Source: a virus. Taken from it: 20,562 nt of DNA. The stretch is taken from IMG/VR virus record IMGVR_UViG_3300020140_000008, positions 1-20,562 of that record; one strand, written 5' to 3'. A program made the translations under genes and the position numbers. This document shows, piece after piece, positions 13,121 through 19,217 of the stretch (positions are counted from its first letter, which is position 1; every line of letters begins with the position of its first letter). Below the pieces are notes generated by a model that worked only from the letters and a program-made list of their open reading frames with translations, made no database searches and was not told the DNA's origin.

Positions 13121-13494
13121 TGAAAGCTTTGGTTCGAGATTATATTACAGCAAGTGAGAGATTGAGTTTCTCAGAAAATGTACCTGTGAATACAGGAGGG
13201 TTTGAGACGCTCGATGAACAACCGAACATAAAAGAATTCAAGGAACCTATCATGATGACATTCAAGTCTAGGGCAGAAATAATACAGAAAAGAGATAAAC
13301 AGATTAAAGCATGGGCTAATCAAAGAATAAGGTACTGGGAGAATGTGTTTCTAAATAACCCAAAGCAGTTTGTTGGAGATGATTGTGCTGTGGCTTATGA
13401 CGAAGGTTACGAGCGCGGGCAAGAATCGGGGATATTAGATGCATTCCACCAGGTAGTGGAGTTTCTTGATAGTCAGAAGAAGAGAGGAATATAA
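13120..13494 (+). CDS. Hypothetical protein upstream of Sak4 gene
   Basis: 124 residues. ATG 13120 overlaps the upstream TGA (TGATG) and has GAGAGG 6 bases upstream, so it is preferred over ATG 13105. The centre is a basic helix (SRAEIIQKRDKQIKAWANQRI) and the end is acidic then basic (QKKRGI). It ends one base before the annealase ATPase start. Not recognised; it may be an accessory of the recombination module. Confidence 0.68.
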   Translation: MKALVRDYITASERLSFSENVPVNTGGFETLDEQPNIKEFKEPIMMTFKSRAEIIQKRDKQIKAWANQRIRYWENVFLNNPKQFVGDDCAVAYDEGYERGQESGILDAFHQVVEFLDSQKKRGI

Positions 13495-13495
13495 A

Positions 13496-14344
13496 ATGGC
13501 GTTAAAGGCAAAAAAACCTGCAATGATTGAGCAGAGATTAAAGTGTTTGTTTTATGGTTCTGCTGGCGTCGGCAAAACGATGGCAGCAATTCAGTTCCCA
13601 AAGCCATATATCATTGATACCGAGGGCTCAACAAATAAAAGCCAGTATGTAAGCGCGATTGAAAAGGTAGATGGCGCAGTACTTGTCACCTTAGATTTTG
13701 ATGAGATGATTAATGAAGTAAGGGAGCTTTTGACAACGACTCATGATTACAAAACCCTAGTTATAGATTCTCTTACGTTGCTATACAACGACTTACTGGA
13801 AAAGGCTGAATCAAAGGTAGGCAGCGAATTTGGTCGACATTATGGTGAGGCCAATAAGCGCATGAAGCAGTTGTTAAACCTACTATTTCGTCTTGATATG
13901 AATGTGATTATAACTTCGCATAGCAAAAATGAGTACGGGCAGAATCTTTCGATACTTGGCCAAACTTTTGACTGTTATAAAAAGCTAGATTATTTGTTTG
14001 ATTTAGTATTTGAGATTCAAAAACGCGGCAAAGATAGGGTTGGGGTTATTAAGAAGTCTCGTATCGAGGGGTTTCCAGATACAGAGAGCTTTCCATTTTC
14101 CTATGATGAGATTGCAAGGAGATATGGCAGAGAGGTTCTAGAGCGTGATGCGATAGCGCAAGAGCTGGCAACGCCTGAGCAGATAAAGGAAATATTACAT
14201 TTAATCGACTTGATTAAAGTTCCTGTAGAAACGTGGCAAAAATGGCTGGACAAGACGACCTCTGATAGCTGGGATGTTATGCCAAAAGAATCAATTCAAA
14301 AGTGTATCGATCATCTTAGATCGAAAATAAAAGGAGAAGTATAA
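13496..14344 (+). CDS. Sak4-like RecA-fold ATPase (single-strand annealing)
   Basis: Phage Sak4 proteins are RecA-core ATPases that promote annealing-type recombination together with SSB. 282 residues: Walker A GSAGVGKT (21-28), an acidic DTEGS (41-45), Walker B TLVIDS (87-92) and a sensor-like VIITSHSK (137-144). The C-terminal about 60 residues form a separate helical region. ATG 13496 follows AGGA by 8 bases; ATG-less extension to 13466 would overlap the upstream gene. Adjacent to the SSB-like gene with TAATG overlap. An AAA_24-type label describes the same group. Confidence 0.86.
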   Translation: MALKAKKPAMIEQRLKCLFYGSAGVGKTMAAIQFPKPYIIDTEGSTNKSQYVSAIEKVDGAVLVTLDFDEMINEVRELLTTTHDYKTLVIDSLTLLYNDLLEKAESKVGSEFGRHYGEANKRMKQLLNLLFRLDMNVIITSHSKNEYGQNLSILGQTFDCYKKLDYLFDLVFEIQKRGKDRVGVIKKSRIEGFPDTESFPFSYDEIARRYGREVLERDAIAQELATPEQIKEILHLIDLIKVPVETWQKWLDKTTSDSWDVMPKESIQKCIDHLRSKIKGEV

Positions 14345-14805
14345 TGTCATTTTCGTACACGGCAATGAGTGAGCAGGAAGCAATGAATGAAAGATTCCAG
14401 TTACTAAAAGATGGCATCTATGATGCAGTAGTTACAACCTCTCAAGACAAAACATCAGTCAATAGCGGCAATCCGATGATGGATATGACTCTATCAGTCT
14501 ATGACAAAGAGGGCAATATACACCAAGTGCGCGACTTCCTGGTGTTTACTAAAAGTATGATGTGGAAGGTTGTGCATTGCGCAGAATCCGCAGACCTGGT
14601 GGAAATATATAATAAGCAAAAATTTTGCTCTGAGGCTATCATAGGGAAGCCTGTTAAAGTTAAAGTTACCATCGAGGAAGGCTCTATAATTCCAGAAGAT
14701 AAACTTAAGGGTAAAATGCCAGGCTCGCGTTATCCGAATAAGAATAAAATTGAAGATTATGTTAAGGGTGATGGGGCATTCGTTGATAGTGATATGCCAT
14801 TTTAG
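14344..14805 (+). CDS. DUF669-type single-stranded DNA-binding protein
   Basis: 153 residues with a beta-rich OB-fold-like body (YDAVVTTSQDK, MMDMTLSVYDKEG, GKPVKVKVTIEEG) and an acidic C-terminal tail ending DSDMPF, which mimics the D-D-[DE]-[IL]-PF tip by which bacterial SSBs recruit partners. It follows the Sak4 gene with overlapping TAATG, a pairing recurrent in phages. It would coat ssDNA during replication and recombination. Assignment combines the fold pattern, tail and neighbour. Confidence 0.82.
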   Translation: MSFSYTAMSEQEAMNERFQLLKDGIYDAVVTTSQDKTSVNSGNPMMDMTLSVYDKEGNIHQVRDFLVFTKSMMWKVVHCAESADLVEIYNKQKFCSEAIIGKPVKVKVTIEEGSIIPEDKLKGKMPGSRYPNKNKIEDYVKGDGAFVDSDMPF

Positions 14806-14815
14806 GGGGGGATTT

Positions 14816-14983
14816 ATGGGTGTAATCTATAGAATATTTACAGTTTTTTTGGCAGGAATATGCGTAGGCGTCCCTTTGGCGCGTGGAATGGGGCTTAACT
14901 TCAGCAATATGGCAATGTTGTGTGCTGGAATTAGCCTTTCATTAACTATTCTAGTCGTGTTTGGGAGAGATAATGACATCTGA
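14816..14983 (+). CDS. Two-TM mini-protein A (paralogue of next gene)
   Basis: 55 residues with two hydrophobic segments, about 3-20 (VIYRIFTVFLAGICVGV) and 33-48 (AMLCAGISLSLTILVV), ending GRDNDI. The ATG at 14816 is 4 bases after a run of seven Gs, a strong ribosome binding site; an earlier in-frame ATG at 14750 lies inside the SSB gene and is rejected. The C-terminal half aligns with the next protein. Membrane mini-proteins at this position can be superinfection exclusion, antiholin or anti-defence factors; nothing decides between these. Confidence 0.65.
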   Translation: MGVIYRIFTVFLAGICVGVPLARGMGLNFSNMAMLCAGISLSLTILVVFGRDNDI

Positions 14984-15149
14984 ACAGCTTGTGGTCGCTA
15001 TTTTTAAAGGCGTTATAGTGTGTGGTGCCTCTACGATGATAGGTATAGCACTGGCTACGGGGCTAAATCTTAGTCCATGGAAATCTTCTATGCTGACAAT
15101 GGTAATTAGTCTTGCGCTTTGGTATTTAGGGGGTAGGAATGACAACTGA
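14973..15149 (+). CDS. Two-TM mini-protein B (paralogue of previous gene)
   Basis: 58 residues with two hydrophobic segments (about 8-28 and 40-53), ending GGRNDN. It shares with the previous protein a G-[IV]-x-[LV]-A-x-G-x-x-LN-x-S loop between the helices and an ISL-x-L...GR-x-ND C-terminus, pointing to tandem duplication. ATG 14973 has GGAGAG 3 bases upstream and overlaps the previous gene by 11 bases. A start at 14961 is less likely. Function unknown. Confidence 0.65.
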   Translation: MTSEQLVVAIFKGVIVCGASTMIGIALATGLNLSPWKSSMLTMVISLALWYLGGRNDN

Positions 15150-15399
15150 AAAGATGGAAAAAGAGTCCACAAATAAAATTATTAAAAGGCTCGATGTGAG
15201 TTTAGCATCAACACCAAAGATTGAAGAGCGTCTATTAGAAAAGCGAGAAATTGTGGCTAAGATAAATGCGGCCGTTTCCTCCAAGCTTTTTGAAGACGGC
15301 GAGCGAGCTCCATCTGCCTTAGCGCTGAGTGACGGCGCTACTTTTGGCTCGCTTGATTATTCAGATGAAGAACCAGAGATATTAAGCCTAAAACAATAA
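15139..15399 (+). CDS. Hypothetical soluble early protein
   Basis: 86 residues, helical and charged in the first half (KIEERLLEKREIVAKINAAV), with a polar acidic C-terminus. It overlaps the end of the second two-TM gene by 11 bases, with GGGGG 5 bases before the ATG. No family recognised. It is directly upstream of the tandem Tad2-like gene. Confidence 0.65.
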   Translation: MTTEKMEKESTNKIIKRLDVSLASTPKIEERLLEKREIVAKINAAVSSKLFEDGERAPSALALSDGATFGSLDYSDEEPEILSLKQ

Positions 15400-15413
15400 A
15401 ATCAAGGAAGAAT

Positions 15414-15791
15414 ATGAAATTTTGTGAAGCAATGGAGTTATTAAAAACAGGTTCAAAAGTAACGCGCCTCCCGTGGAAGGATGGGATTTATTTTCAAATA
15501 GAAGATGAGGATGTAAAATCCTTTCAGCCAAGGCTATCCCCTTTCTTGTACAACGAGGACATAATGGTCTCTGAAGGATGGTTCGTTGAAGGTATAGAAA
15601 ATGAGCTTAATTTCTGTGATATTATCCTTTTTTTATTAAAAGGGGCGCGTGCAAGAATGAAAGACTGGACAGACACATACATATTTCTAGACAACAATAC
15701 TAAGTCAATGATGATTCAATCAATGATTATATTTCCATTTACCCCAGACTTCGAGTCTTTCGTAGCTGAAGATTGGGTGGTGGTGGAATGA
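15414..15791 (+). CDS. Tandem two-domain Tad2/DUF2829-like protein
   Basis: 125 residues made of two successive DUF2829-like units. Unit 1 (1-60): F-CEAMELLKTG, R-x-PW, a YFQIEDED strand, and a closing SEGW. Unit 2 (about 65-125): F-CDIILFLLKG, R-x-x-DW, a YIFLDNN strand, and a closing AEDW. Each keeps the order F-x2-A/I-x3-LK-x-G, R-x2-W, strand, acidic-x-W. Single-domain Tad2 proteins sequester Thoeris signalling nucleotides; a fusion might pre-form the dimer that binds ligand. Unit 2 lacks the Ala in helix 1. AAGGAAG precedes ATG 15414. Family by pattern, activity by inference. Confidence 0.65.
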   Translation: MKFCEAMELLKTGSKVTRLPWKDGIYFQIEDEDVKSFQPRLSPFLYNEDIMVSEGWFVEGIENELNFCDIILFLLKGARARMKDWTDTYIFLDNNTKSMMIQSMIIFPFTPDFESFVAEDWVVVE

Positions 15792-16099
15792 CAAGGACTG
15801 CTGAAGCTATTGAAGATGAGCACATGAAGTATTTGATTGAATTGATTGGGAAGCCTACTTTAAAGTATATGATGAGACGAATACAGAATCATATACTTTG
15901 TGATGCGGACAATAAGGATATGTCGATTAACTCTTTTATCACGATCATAGTTGTATCGCTTGCAACGATTGATTCAAACTTCTTGAGGTGGATTCAGAGT
16001 TTCTACAAAGAGAAAGTTGGCGAGGATATAGATTTTGATAAGCTTCGATTTTCACTTGCTAAGAATGTAAATGAGCAATTGGGTATTGAGGTGCATTAA
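15788..16099 (+). CDS. Hypothetical protein upstream of tRNA
   Basis: 103 residues, largely helical, with KYLIELIGKPTLKYMM and a hydrophobic stretch FITIIVVSLATID (about 55-67), possibly a buried helix or one TM segment. ATG 15788 overlaps the stop of the tandem Tad2-like gene (ATGA) and has GGTGG upstream, so the two are probably expressed together. Not recognised; it may be a functional partner of the Tad2-like protein. Confidence 0.65.
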   Translation: MTRTAEAIEDEHMKYLIELIGKPTLKYMMRRIQNHILCDADNKDMSINSFITIIVVSLATIDSNFLRWIQSFYKEKVGEDIDFDKLRFSLAKNVNEQLGIEVH

Positions 16100-16106
16100 C
16101 AAGACT

Positions 16107-16190
16107 TCTGCGGTAGCTCAGTTGGTAGAGCGTCAGCTTAGAGCCACGCATGTTAGCGTGAGGTCGTAGGTTCGATTCCTACCCGCAGAA
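16107..16190 (+). tRNA. Atypical tRNA, anticodon uncertain (possibly Asn-GTT)
   Basis: 84 bases. The acceptor TCTGCGG/CCGCAGA pairs perfectly (extendable by T-A), the D arm is GCTC-AGTTGGTA-GAGC, and the T arm is GTAGG-TTCGATT-CCTAC. The AGGTC variable loop is canonical for a class I tRNA. Between the D arm and this loop there are 12-13 extra bases. The best anticodon stem is CACGC/GCGTG (16144-16159) closing a 6-base loop ATGTTA that would present GTT; a normal 7-base loop cannot be drawn. TAGAGC occurs twice 13 bases apart, hinting at a small duplication. CCA is not encoded. It may be degenerate or specialised. Confidence 0.7.
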
Positions 16191-16216
16191 CTAATTATAA
16201 AATAATAGGATTACAG

Positions 16217-16423
16217 ATGAAAGAAAAAATAAGCTACACACAAGAGCAATTAGATATAGCTTTATTAAAATATGCTAACGAAGGAATTTTGCGAACCCTT
16301 TCAGAGATAAAATCTGAAATCAAAAGCAATTTTCATTGGATGCTTGGATTGATTTTAGGTATATATGCTTTAGGTATCACGGGTTTAGTAAGTGCAATTG
16401 GAAAAGCTTACTCTTGGTTTTAA
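16217..16423 (+). CDS. Coiled-coil plus single-TM small protein
   Basis: 68 residues: a charged helical N-terminus (about 8-37, EGILRTLSEIKSEIKSNF) followed by one TM segment (about 41-62, MLGLILGIYALGITGLVSAI). This plan is shared with XhlA-like and other small phage membrane proteins involved in lysis or in membrane anchoring of complexes, but I cannot assign a family. AGGA lies 6 bases before ATG 16217. It sits between the tRNA and the secreted-protein gene. Confidence 0.6.
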   Translation: MKEKISYTQEQLDIALLKYANEGILRTLSEIKSEIKSNFHWMLGLILGIYALGITGLVSAIGKAYSWF

Positions 16424-16440
16424 CAACAAAAAGGAAAACA

Positions 16441-16956
16441 ATGAGAAAATATTTACAAATTGCTTTATTGGGAACAGTTCTTGTGTCTGGTTTAAGTCAT
16501 GCAGAGCTAGTAATGAAAAATGCCACGCTATTAAGCTCTAAATCCTGGCTTACAGGTAATGCGATCGAAGGTCACCTAGAAGAAGTTACAGGGGGTTTTA
16601 TCAGCGCTGTACCGGGATTAGCTTCGGCTGTTTCTTATGCAGTTACGGGTCCCGTATCTGGATCTATACATGCAAATATAACCCTCAAGGGGACACATAC
16701 TTACTCTGTTAGTAACCCAGATTCCGTAAGCCAACCCATCACAGTTGGTCTTGCTTTATGCACTTCAGACGGAAGTTGCTTTAAAAATCAATCGAATTAC
16801 ACGCTACGAGCAAAAGCCACAGTTACTCAAGCAGTTAACTCATATTTGACATGTGTATTTCCACGGCGCGGAGATTACACATACAGCGCCTACACTTCGA
16901 TATCAGGAGCTGCAATTCACAACTCGAATTCAACATCAACAATTAGTATAAAATAA
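16441..16956 (+). CDS. Secreted protein with Sec signal peptide (moron-like)
   Basis: 171 residues. Residues 1-21 form a classical signal peptide, with positive n-region MRK, hydrophobic core LQIALLGTVLVSGL and an S-H-A cleavage site before E22. The mature part is rich in S, T, N and beta-strand pattern (HANITLKGTHTYSVS), with C-TSDGS-C and one further Cys that could form disulfides in the periplasm or outside the cell. AAGGA lies 6 bases upstream of ATG 16441; a longer frame from 16336 lacks a signal and site. It is probably a cargo gene altering the host envelope or exported; no family is recognised. Confidence 0.72.
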   Translation: MRKYLQIALLGTVLVSGLSHAELVMKNATLLSSKSWLTGNAIEGHLEEVTGGFISAVPGLASAVSYAVTGPVSGSIHANITLKGTHTYSVSNPDSVSQPITVGLALCTSDGSCFKNQSNYTLRAKATVTQAVNSYLTCVFPRRGDYTYSAYTSISGAAIHNSNSTSTISIK

Positions 16957-16963
16957 AGTATTA

Positions 16964-17016
16964 GCCCTCCTGGCCTCTGACGTGCTCCCTAGGCACTCAT
17001 GCACAAATCGGAGGGC
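16964..17016. other. Structured intergenic element after secreted-protein gene
   Basis: GCCCTCC (16964-16970) and GGAGGGC (17010-17016) close a 39-base interior that includes GTGC (16982-16985), able to pair with GCAC at 16993-16996 or at 17001-17004. The local GC content is well above its surroundings. No U-tract follows (GCGCCTTATTAGG), so it is not a classic intrinsic terminator. It begins 7 bases after the stop codon of the secreted protein and ends 18 bases before the next ATG. It may be an RNA stability element, an operator or a small RNA. Confidence 0.45.
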
Positions 17017-17034
17017 GCCTTATTAGGATGAATA

Positions 17035-17418
17035 ATGTCAAAAATTAAATGCACATTCTGCGGTAAAGAGTCGGAGACTGAGCTATCAATGCTTGGCGAT
17101 CAAGAGATGTTGGGTGTTGATTGGGCTTGTCACTGTCATAATGATGATAGACCATCACTTACACTAGAGCCAGAAAAATATTTATACATTGGGTGCATTC
17201 CCGTATCAGCTTGTCCTAATCATCCAGTTGATCAATCTCGATGTGTCAAAATAACTTGCCCTCATTGTAATAAATTAATGTGGCTCAGTGAAAAGAAAAG
17301 AAAAATGATTAATAGAAATCCCGATGAAATTGAAGCCTATTGTTTAGACTGCTTAACCATTTCGGCAATGGGTCAAGACTTAAAGCCGGAACTAATTGAT
17401 ATAGATAAAGTCACATGA
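17035..17418 (+). CDS. Multi-CxxC zinc-binding hypothetical protein
   Basis: 127 residues with CTFCGK (6-9), CHCHND, a single C-P-N-H, CPHCNK and a late CLDC, enough ligands for two zinc ribbons. AGGA lies 7 bases before ATG 17035. Family not recognised; the cysteine spacing suggests a nucleic-acid or protein-binding adaptor. It opens a run of six overlapping small genes to 18883 and overlaps the next gene by ATGA. Confidence 0.72.
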   Translation: MSKIKCTFCGKESETELSMLGDQEMLGVDWACHCHNDDRPSLTLEPEKYLYIGCIPVSACPNHPVDQSRCVKITCPHCNKLMWLSEKKRKMINRNPDEIEAYCLDCLTISAMGQDLKPELIDIDKVT

Positions 17419-17780
17419 ATGATTTCACGAAAGAAGAATTAGAAAAAATATGCCAGTTTTTTAATATAGCGATTGAAGATTTCAAGGAACCGGAAAGTAC
17501 ATATAAATTAAGAGACAAAATCCAATCCATGATTACAGACTATTGCAAGCATAGAACTATTTGCAGTCTGAACTTTAAAGAATCAAGTGAAAAACCCCCA
17601 CTTGGAATTATACCTAGACATTTTTGGTTTAAAAATAGAATTCGGGATTGCATACTTGCATTACAACGCCTCGAAGACACAGAGAATTGGGATTTATATT
17701 TACGTAAATCTAAGGAATTGGCAATAGAAATCAAATATGCATCTGAAGAATGGGAGAAGAATTACCGTGATAATCAGTGA
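17415..17780 (+). CDS. Conserved-type phage protein with KPPLGIIPRHFW motif
   Basis: 121 residues. A central EKPPLGIIPRHFWFKNRIRD segment is followed by helices LQRLEDTENWDLYLRK. Small phage proteins with a PPLG-[IL]-[IM]-PR motif followed by a helical WxxE-type region are widespread, and I place it there by pattern. No function is established that I know of. Start overlaps the upstream stop (ATGA). Confidence 0.7.
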   Translation: MNDFTKEELEKICQFFNIAIEDFKEPESTYKLRDKIQSMITDYCKHRTICSLNFKESSEKPPLGIIPRHFWFKNRIRDCILALQRLEDTENWDLYLRKSKELAIEIKYASEEWEKNYRDNQ

Positions 17781-17931
17781 AAAACAAATCTTGCAGTTGA
17801 TGACGATTGTTAATGCATATAGCGATCGTTTAAAAATCTTTTCCCCGACAAGCGAATATGCTGAAGAAATTGAAAGATTTATCGGTAAAATTATAGCGCA
17901 ACAATCCGAAGAATTAAAGGTGATAGAGTGA
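17767..17931 (+). CDS. Small hypothetical protein, GTG start
   Basis: About 54 residues starting (M)IISEKQILQLMTIVNAYSD, amphipathic helical with an acidic end. An in-frame ATG at 17737 has no ribosome binding site and lies well inside the upstream gene; GTG 17767 has GGGAG 10 bases upstream and overlaps the upstream gene by only 14 bases. Its stop overlaps the next GTG start (GTGA). Confidence 0.55.
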   Translation: MIISEKQILQLMTIVNAYSDRLKIFSPTSEYAEEIERFIGKIIAQQSEELKVIE

Positions 17932-18149
17932 ATTGCGAACACGAATACAAAAAGACACTCGCAAAGAATGGCATGAGCTTTATCATGATGTGCCAAAAAT
18001 GCCGCAAGCAATTTCCATATGCGCAAACCACAGTTGGAGATGAAGAAGTGACAATAGTTTTTCCAATTGAATTTGAGCAATTTCAAAAGATGATAGAACA
18101 AACCACTTGTTTAATAGAAGAAGAAGAAGAAAACAATGGAAAAAACTGA
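17928..18149 (+). CDS. Zinc-ribbon hypothetical protein, GTG start
   Basis: 73 residues beginning (M)NCEHEYKKTLAKNG, with C3 and H5 followed by CQKC at about 22-25, a possible CHCC zinc site, and a very acidic C-terminus (LIEEEEENNG). GTG 17928 overlaps the upstream TGA and has AAAGG about 8 bases upstream. Unknown function; zinc binding inferred from spacing. Confidence 0.65.
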   Translation: MNCEHEYKKTLAKNGMSFIMMCQKCRKQFPYAQTTVGDEEVTIVFPIEFEQFQKMIEQTTCLIEEEEENNGKN

Positions 18150-18489
18150 CTTTACACGTAAAAAATTAGCGCAGATGTTAGTGAAATTGACGCCAGAAGA
18201 GCGAGATATATATGCAGATATGACGGTTAAAAACGCACTCCAAGATGGAGTTACCTTAATTAATTTATGGATACAGGAATTTTCGCCTGACCGCGGAACT
18301 GACGATATCCTTAGACATTTATTTATTCATATGATAATTAGGGTTGGCTTCAGTGCAGATGTATATGCGCTGGAAAACCAAAAGATTGGGAAAAAAACAT
18401 ATATGGGAAAAGAGATAGTGCAGATTGCCGTAGTTGAACTAAAGAAAATTATCGAAGATATGGAAGATTCTCTCGCTAAGGCTGATTAA
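18136..18489 (+). CDS. Hypothetical helical protein
   Basis: 117 residues, helical throughout, beginning MEKTDFTRKKLAQMLVKLTP, with a hydrophobic segment ILRHLFIHMIIRVGF and a charged C-terminal helix. It overlaps the upstream gene by 14 bases, with a GAAGAAGAAG purine run as ribosome binding site. No family recognised. Confidence 0.68.
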   Translation: MEKTDFTRKKLAQMLVKLTPEERDIYADMTVKNALQDGVTLINLWIQEFSPDRGTDDILRHLFIHMIIRVGFSADVYALENQKIGKKTYMGKEIVQIAVVELKKIIEDMEDSLAKAD

Positions 18490-18493
18490 ATAT

Positions 18494-18883
18494 ATGATAG
18501 TAATTAACGACAAAAGTTATATATTAGGGATATGGTTCTCTTCTCATCCAGTAACAAAAAATAATTGGATGGCCTTCATTATGAAGGATCCAGAAAATGA
18601 CCAAACTTATAAATTAGATTATAGATTCTACGATGCTAAAGATGAATCAAAGTCATGGACAAATGCTACATTTCAATTAAGCGAAAAACAAAAATTAGAC
18701 TGGGAAGAAATTATTTTTAGTCACTTAGAAGAAGTGCAAAATCGTTTTGAAAAAGAATATCCAGAAAAAGATAAATTAATTGTACAGGGAAATTCGGAAA
18801 AGCTTTTTTCATTAGCAAAAGAAAAAAAATGGCTAAATGAAATATGTTACATAGAGTCTGATTATATTAATAATCAGACCTAG
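18494..18883 (+). CDS. Hypothetical protein, last of an accessory run
   Basis: 129 residues; the first half is beta-like and rich in aromatic residues (YILGIWFSSH, NNWMAFIMKD), the second half a long charged helix (WEEIIFSHLEEVQNRFEKEY). The ribosome binding site is poor (only AAATAT before the ATG), so it is probably coupled to the gene ending 4 bases upstream. Its stop codon lies beside a strong hairpin that probably ends the run. Not recognised. Confidence 0.65.
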   Translation: MIVINDKSYILGIWFSSHPVTKNNWMAFIMKDPENDQTYKLDYRFYDAKDESKSWTNATFQLSEKQKLDWEEIIFSHLEEVQNRFEKEYPEKDKLIVQGNSEKLFSLAKEKKWLNEICYIESDYINNQT

Positions 18884-18916
18884 TATGATAAGTCTTTGAT
18901 TTATAAATATAAGACT
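18856..18916 (+). terminator. Tandem hairpins at the end of the accessory run
   Basis: GTCTGATTAT (18856-18865) and ATAATCAGAC (18870-18879) form a perfect 10-bp stem with a 4-base ATTA loop, just before the TAG stop. A second dyad, AGTCTT (18891-18896) with AAGACT (18911-18916), follows 11 bases later. Neither has a long U-tract, so termination would be imperfect or factor-assisted; mRNA 3'-end protection is an alternative. Confidence 0.5.
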
Positions 18917-19097
18917 AAATCACGTCAACAATGAAACTGTATAAAATACTTCCTCCACAAATTGATCAATAATAATACCGATATTTGGTATATATTCAGG
19001 TCTAATTGTACATAATACTTATTAAAGACGGTCTACTTGCGAAGAATAATAAAAACTTGTAGCATGATGGTTCTTTAACCAACAAGAATAATAAGAC
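18917..19097 (+). promoter_or_regulatory. AT-rich gap with operator-like dyad
   Basis: About 180 bases without a gene. ATACC (18977-18981) and GGTAT (18989-18993) form a short dyad around an AT core next to TATATT, an operator- or promoter-like arrangement. TTGCGA (19038-19043) with TAGCAT (19061-19066), 17-bp spacer, is a weak promoter candidate for the two genes that follow. Confidence 0.3.
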
Positions 19098-19217
19098 GTG
19101 CGATTCTACATTGAAGGTTACGAACTGGATGTTCAAGACCCAAAATTCTACATGGATGAAGACGAGTTAAAAGAATATCTAAAAGCTTCTGATGATGTTG
19201 TAGGTGACTATGACTGA
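19098..19217 (+). CDS. 39-residue acidic mini-protein, GTG start
   Basis: Hand translation from GTG 19098 gives (M)RFYIEGYELDVQDPKFYMD then an acidic helix ending VGDYD. An in-frame TAA two codons upstream fixes the GTG as the only start. The ribosome binding site is weak (AAGA region). Its end overlaps the next gene's start by 8 bases, supporting coupling. It is strongly acidic overall. Function unknown. Confidence 0.5.
   Translation: MRFYIEGYELDVQDPKFYMDEDELKEYLKASDDVVGDYD

Noticed and set aside
13466-13496. Longer N-terminus of the Sak4-like protein
   Set aside because: The added residues overlap the preceding gene and ATG 13496 has the better ribosome binding site.
17700-18101. 133-residue minus-strand open frame
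   Set aside because: Antisense to three coupled plus-strand genes; Phe/Leu/Cys-rich composition typical of a shadow frame.
1778-18149. Zinc-binding mini-proteins as Ogr/Delta-type late activators
   Set aside because: The cysteine spacings seen do not match the Ogr/Delta pattern; no activator can be named.
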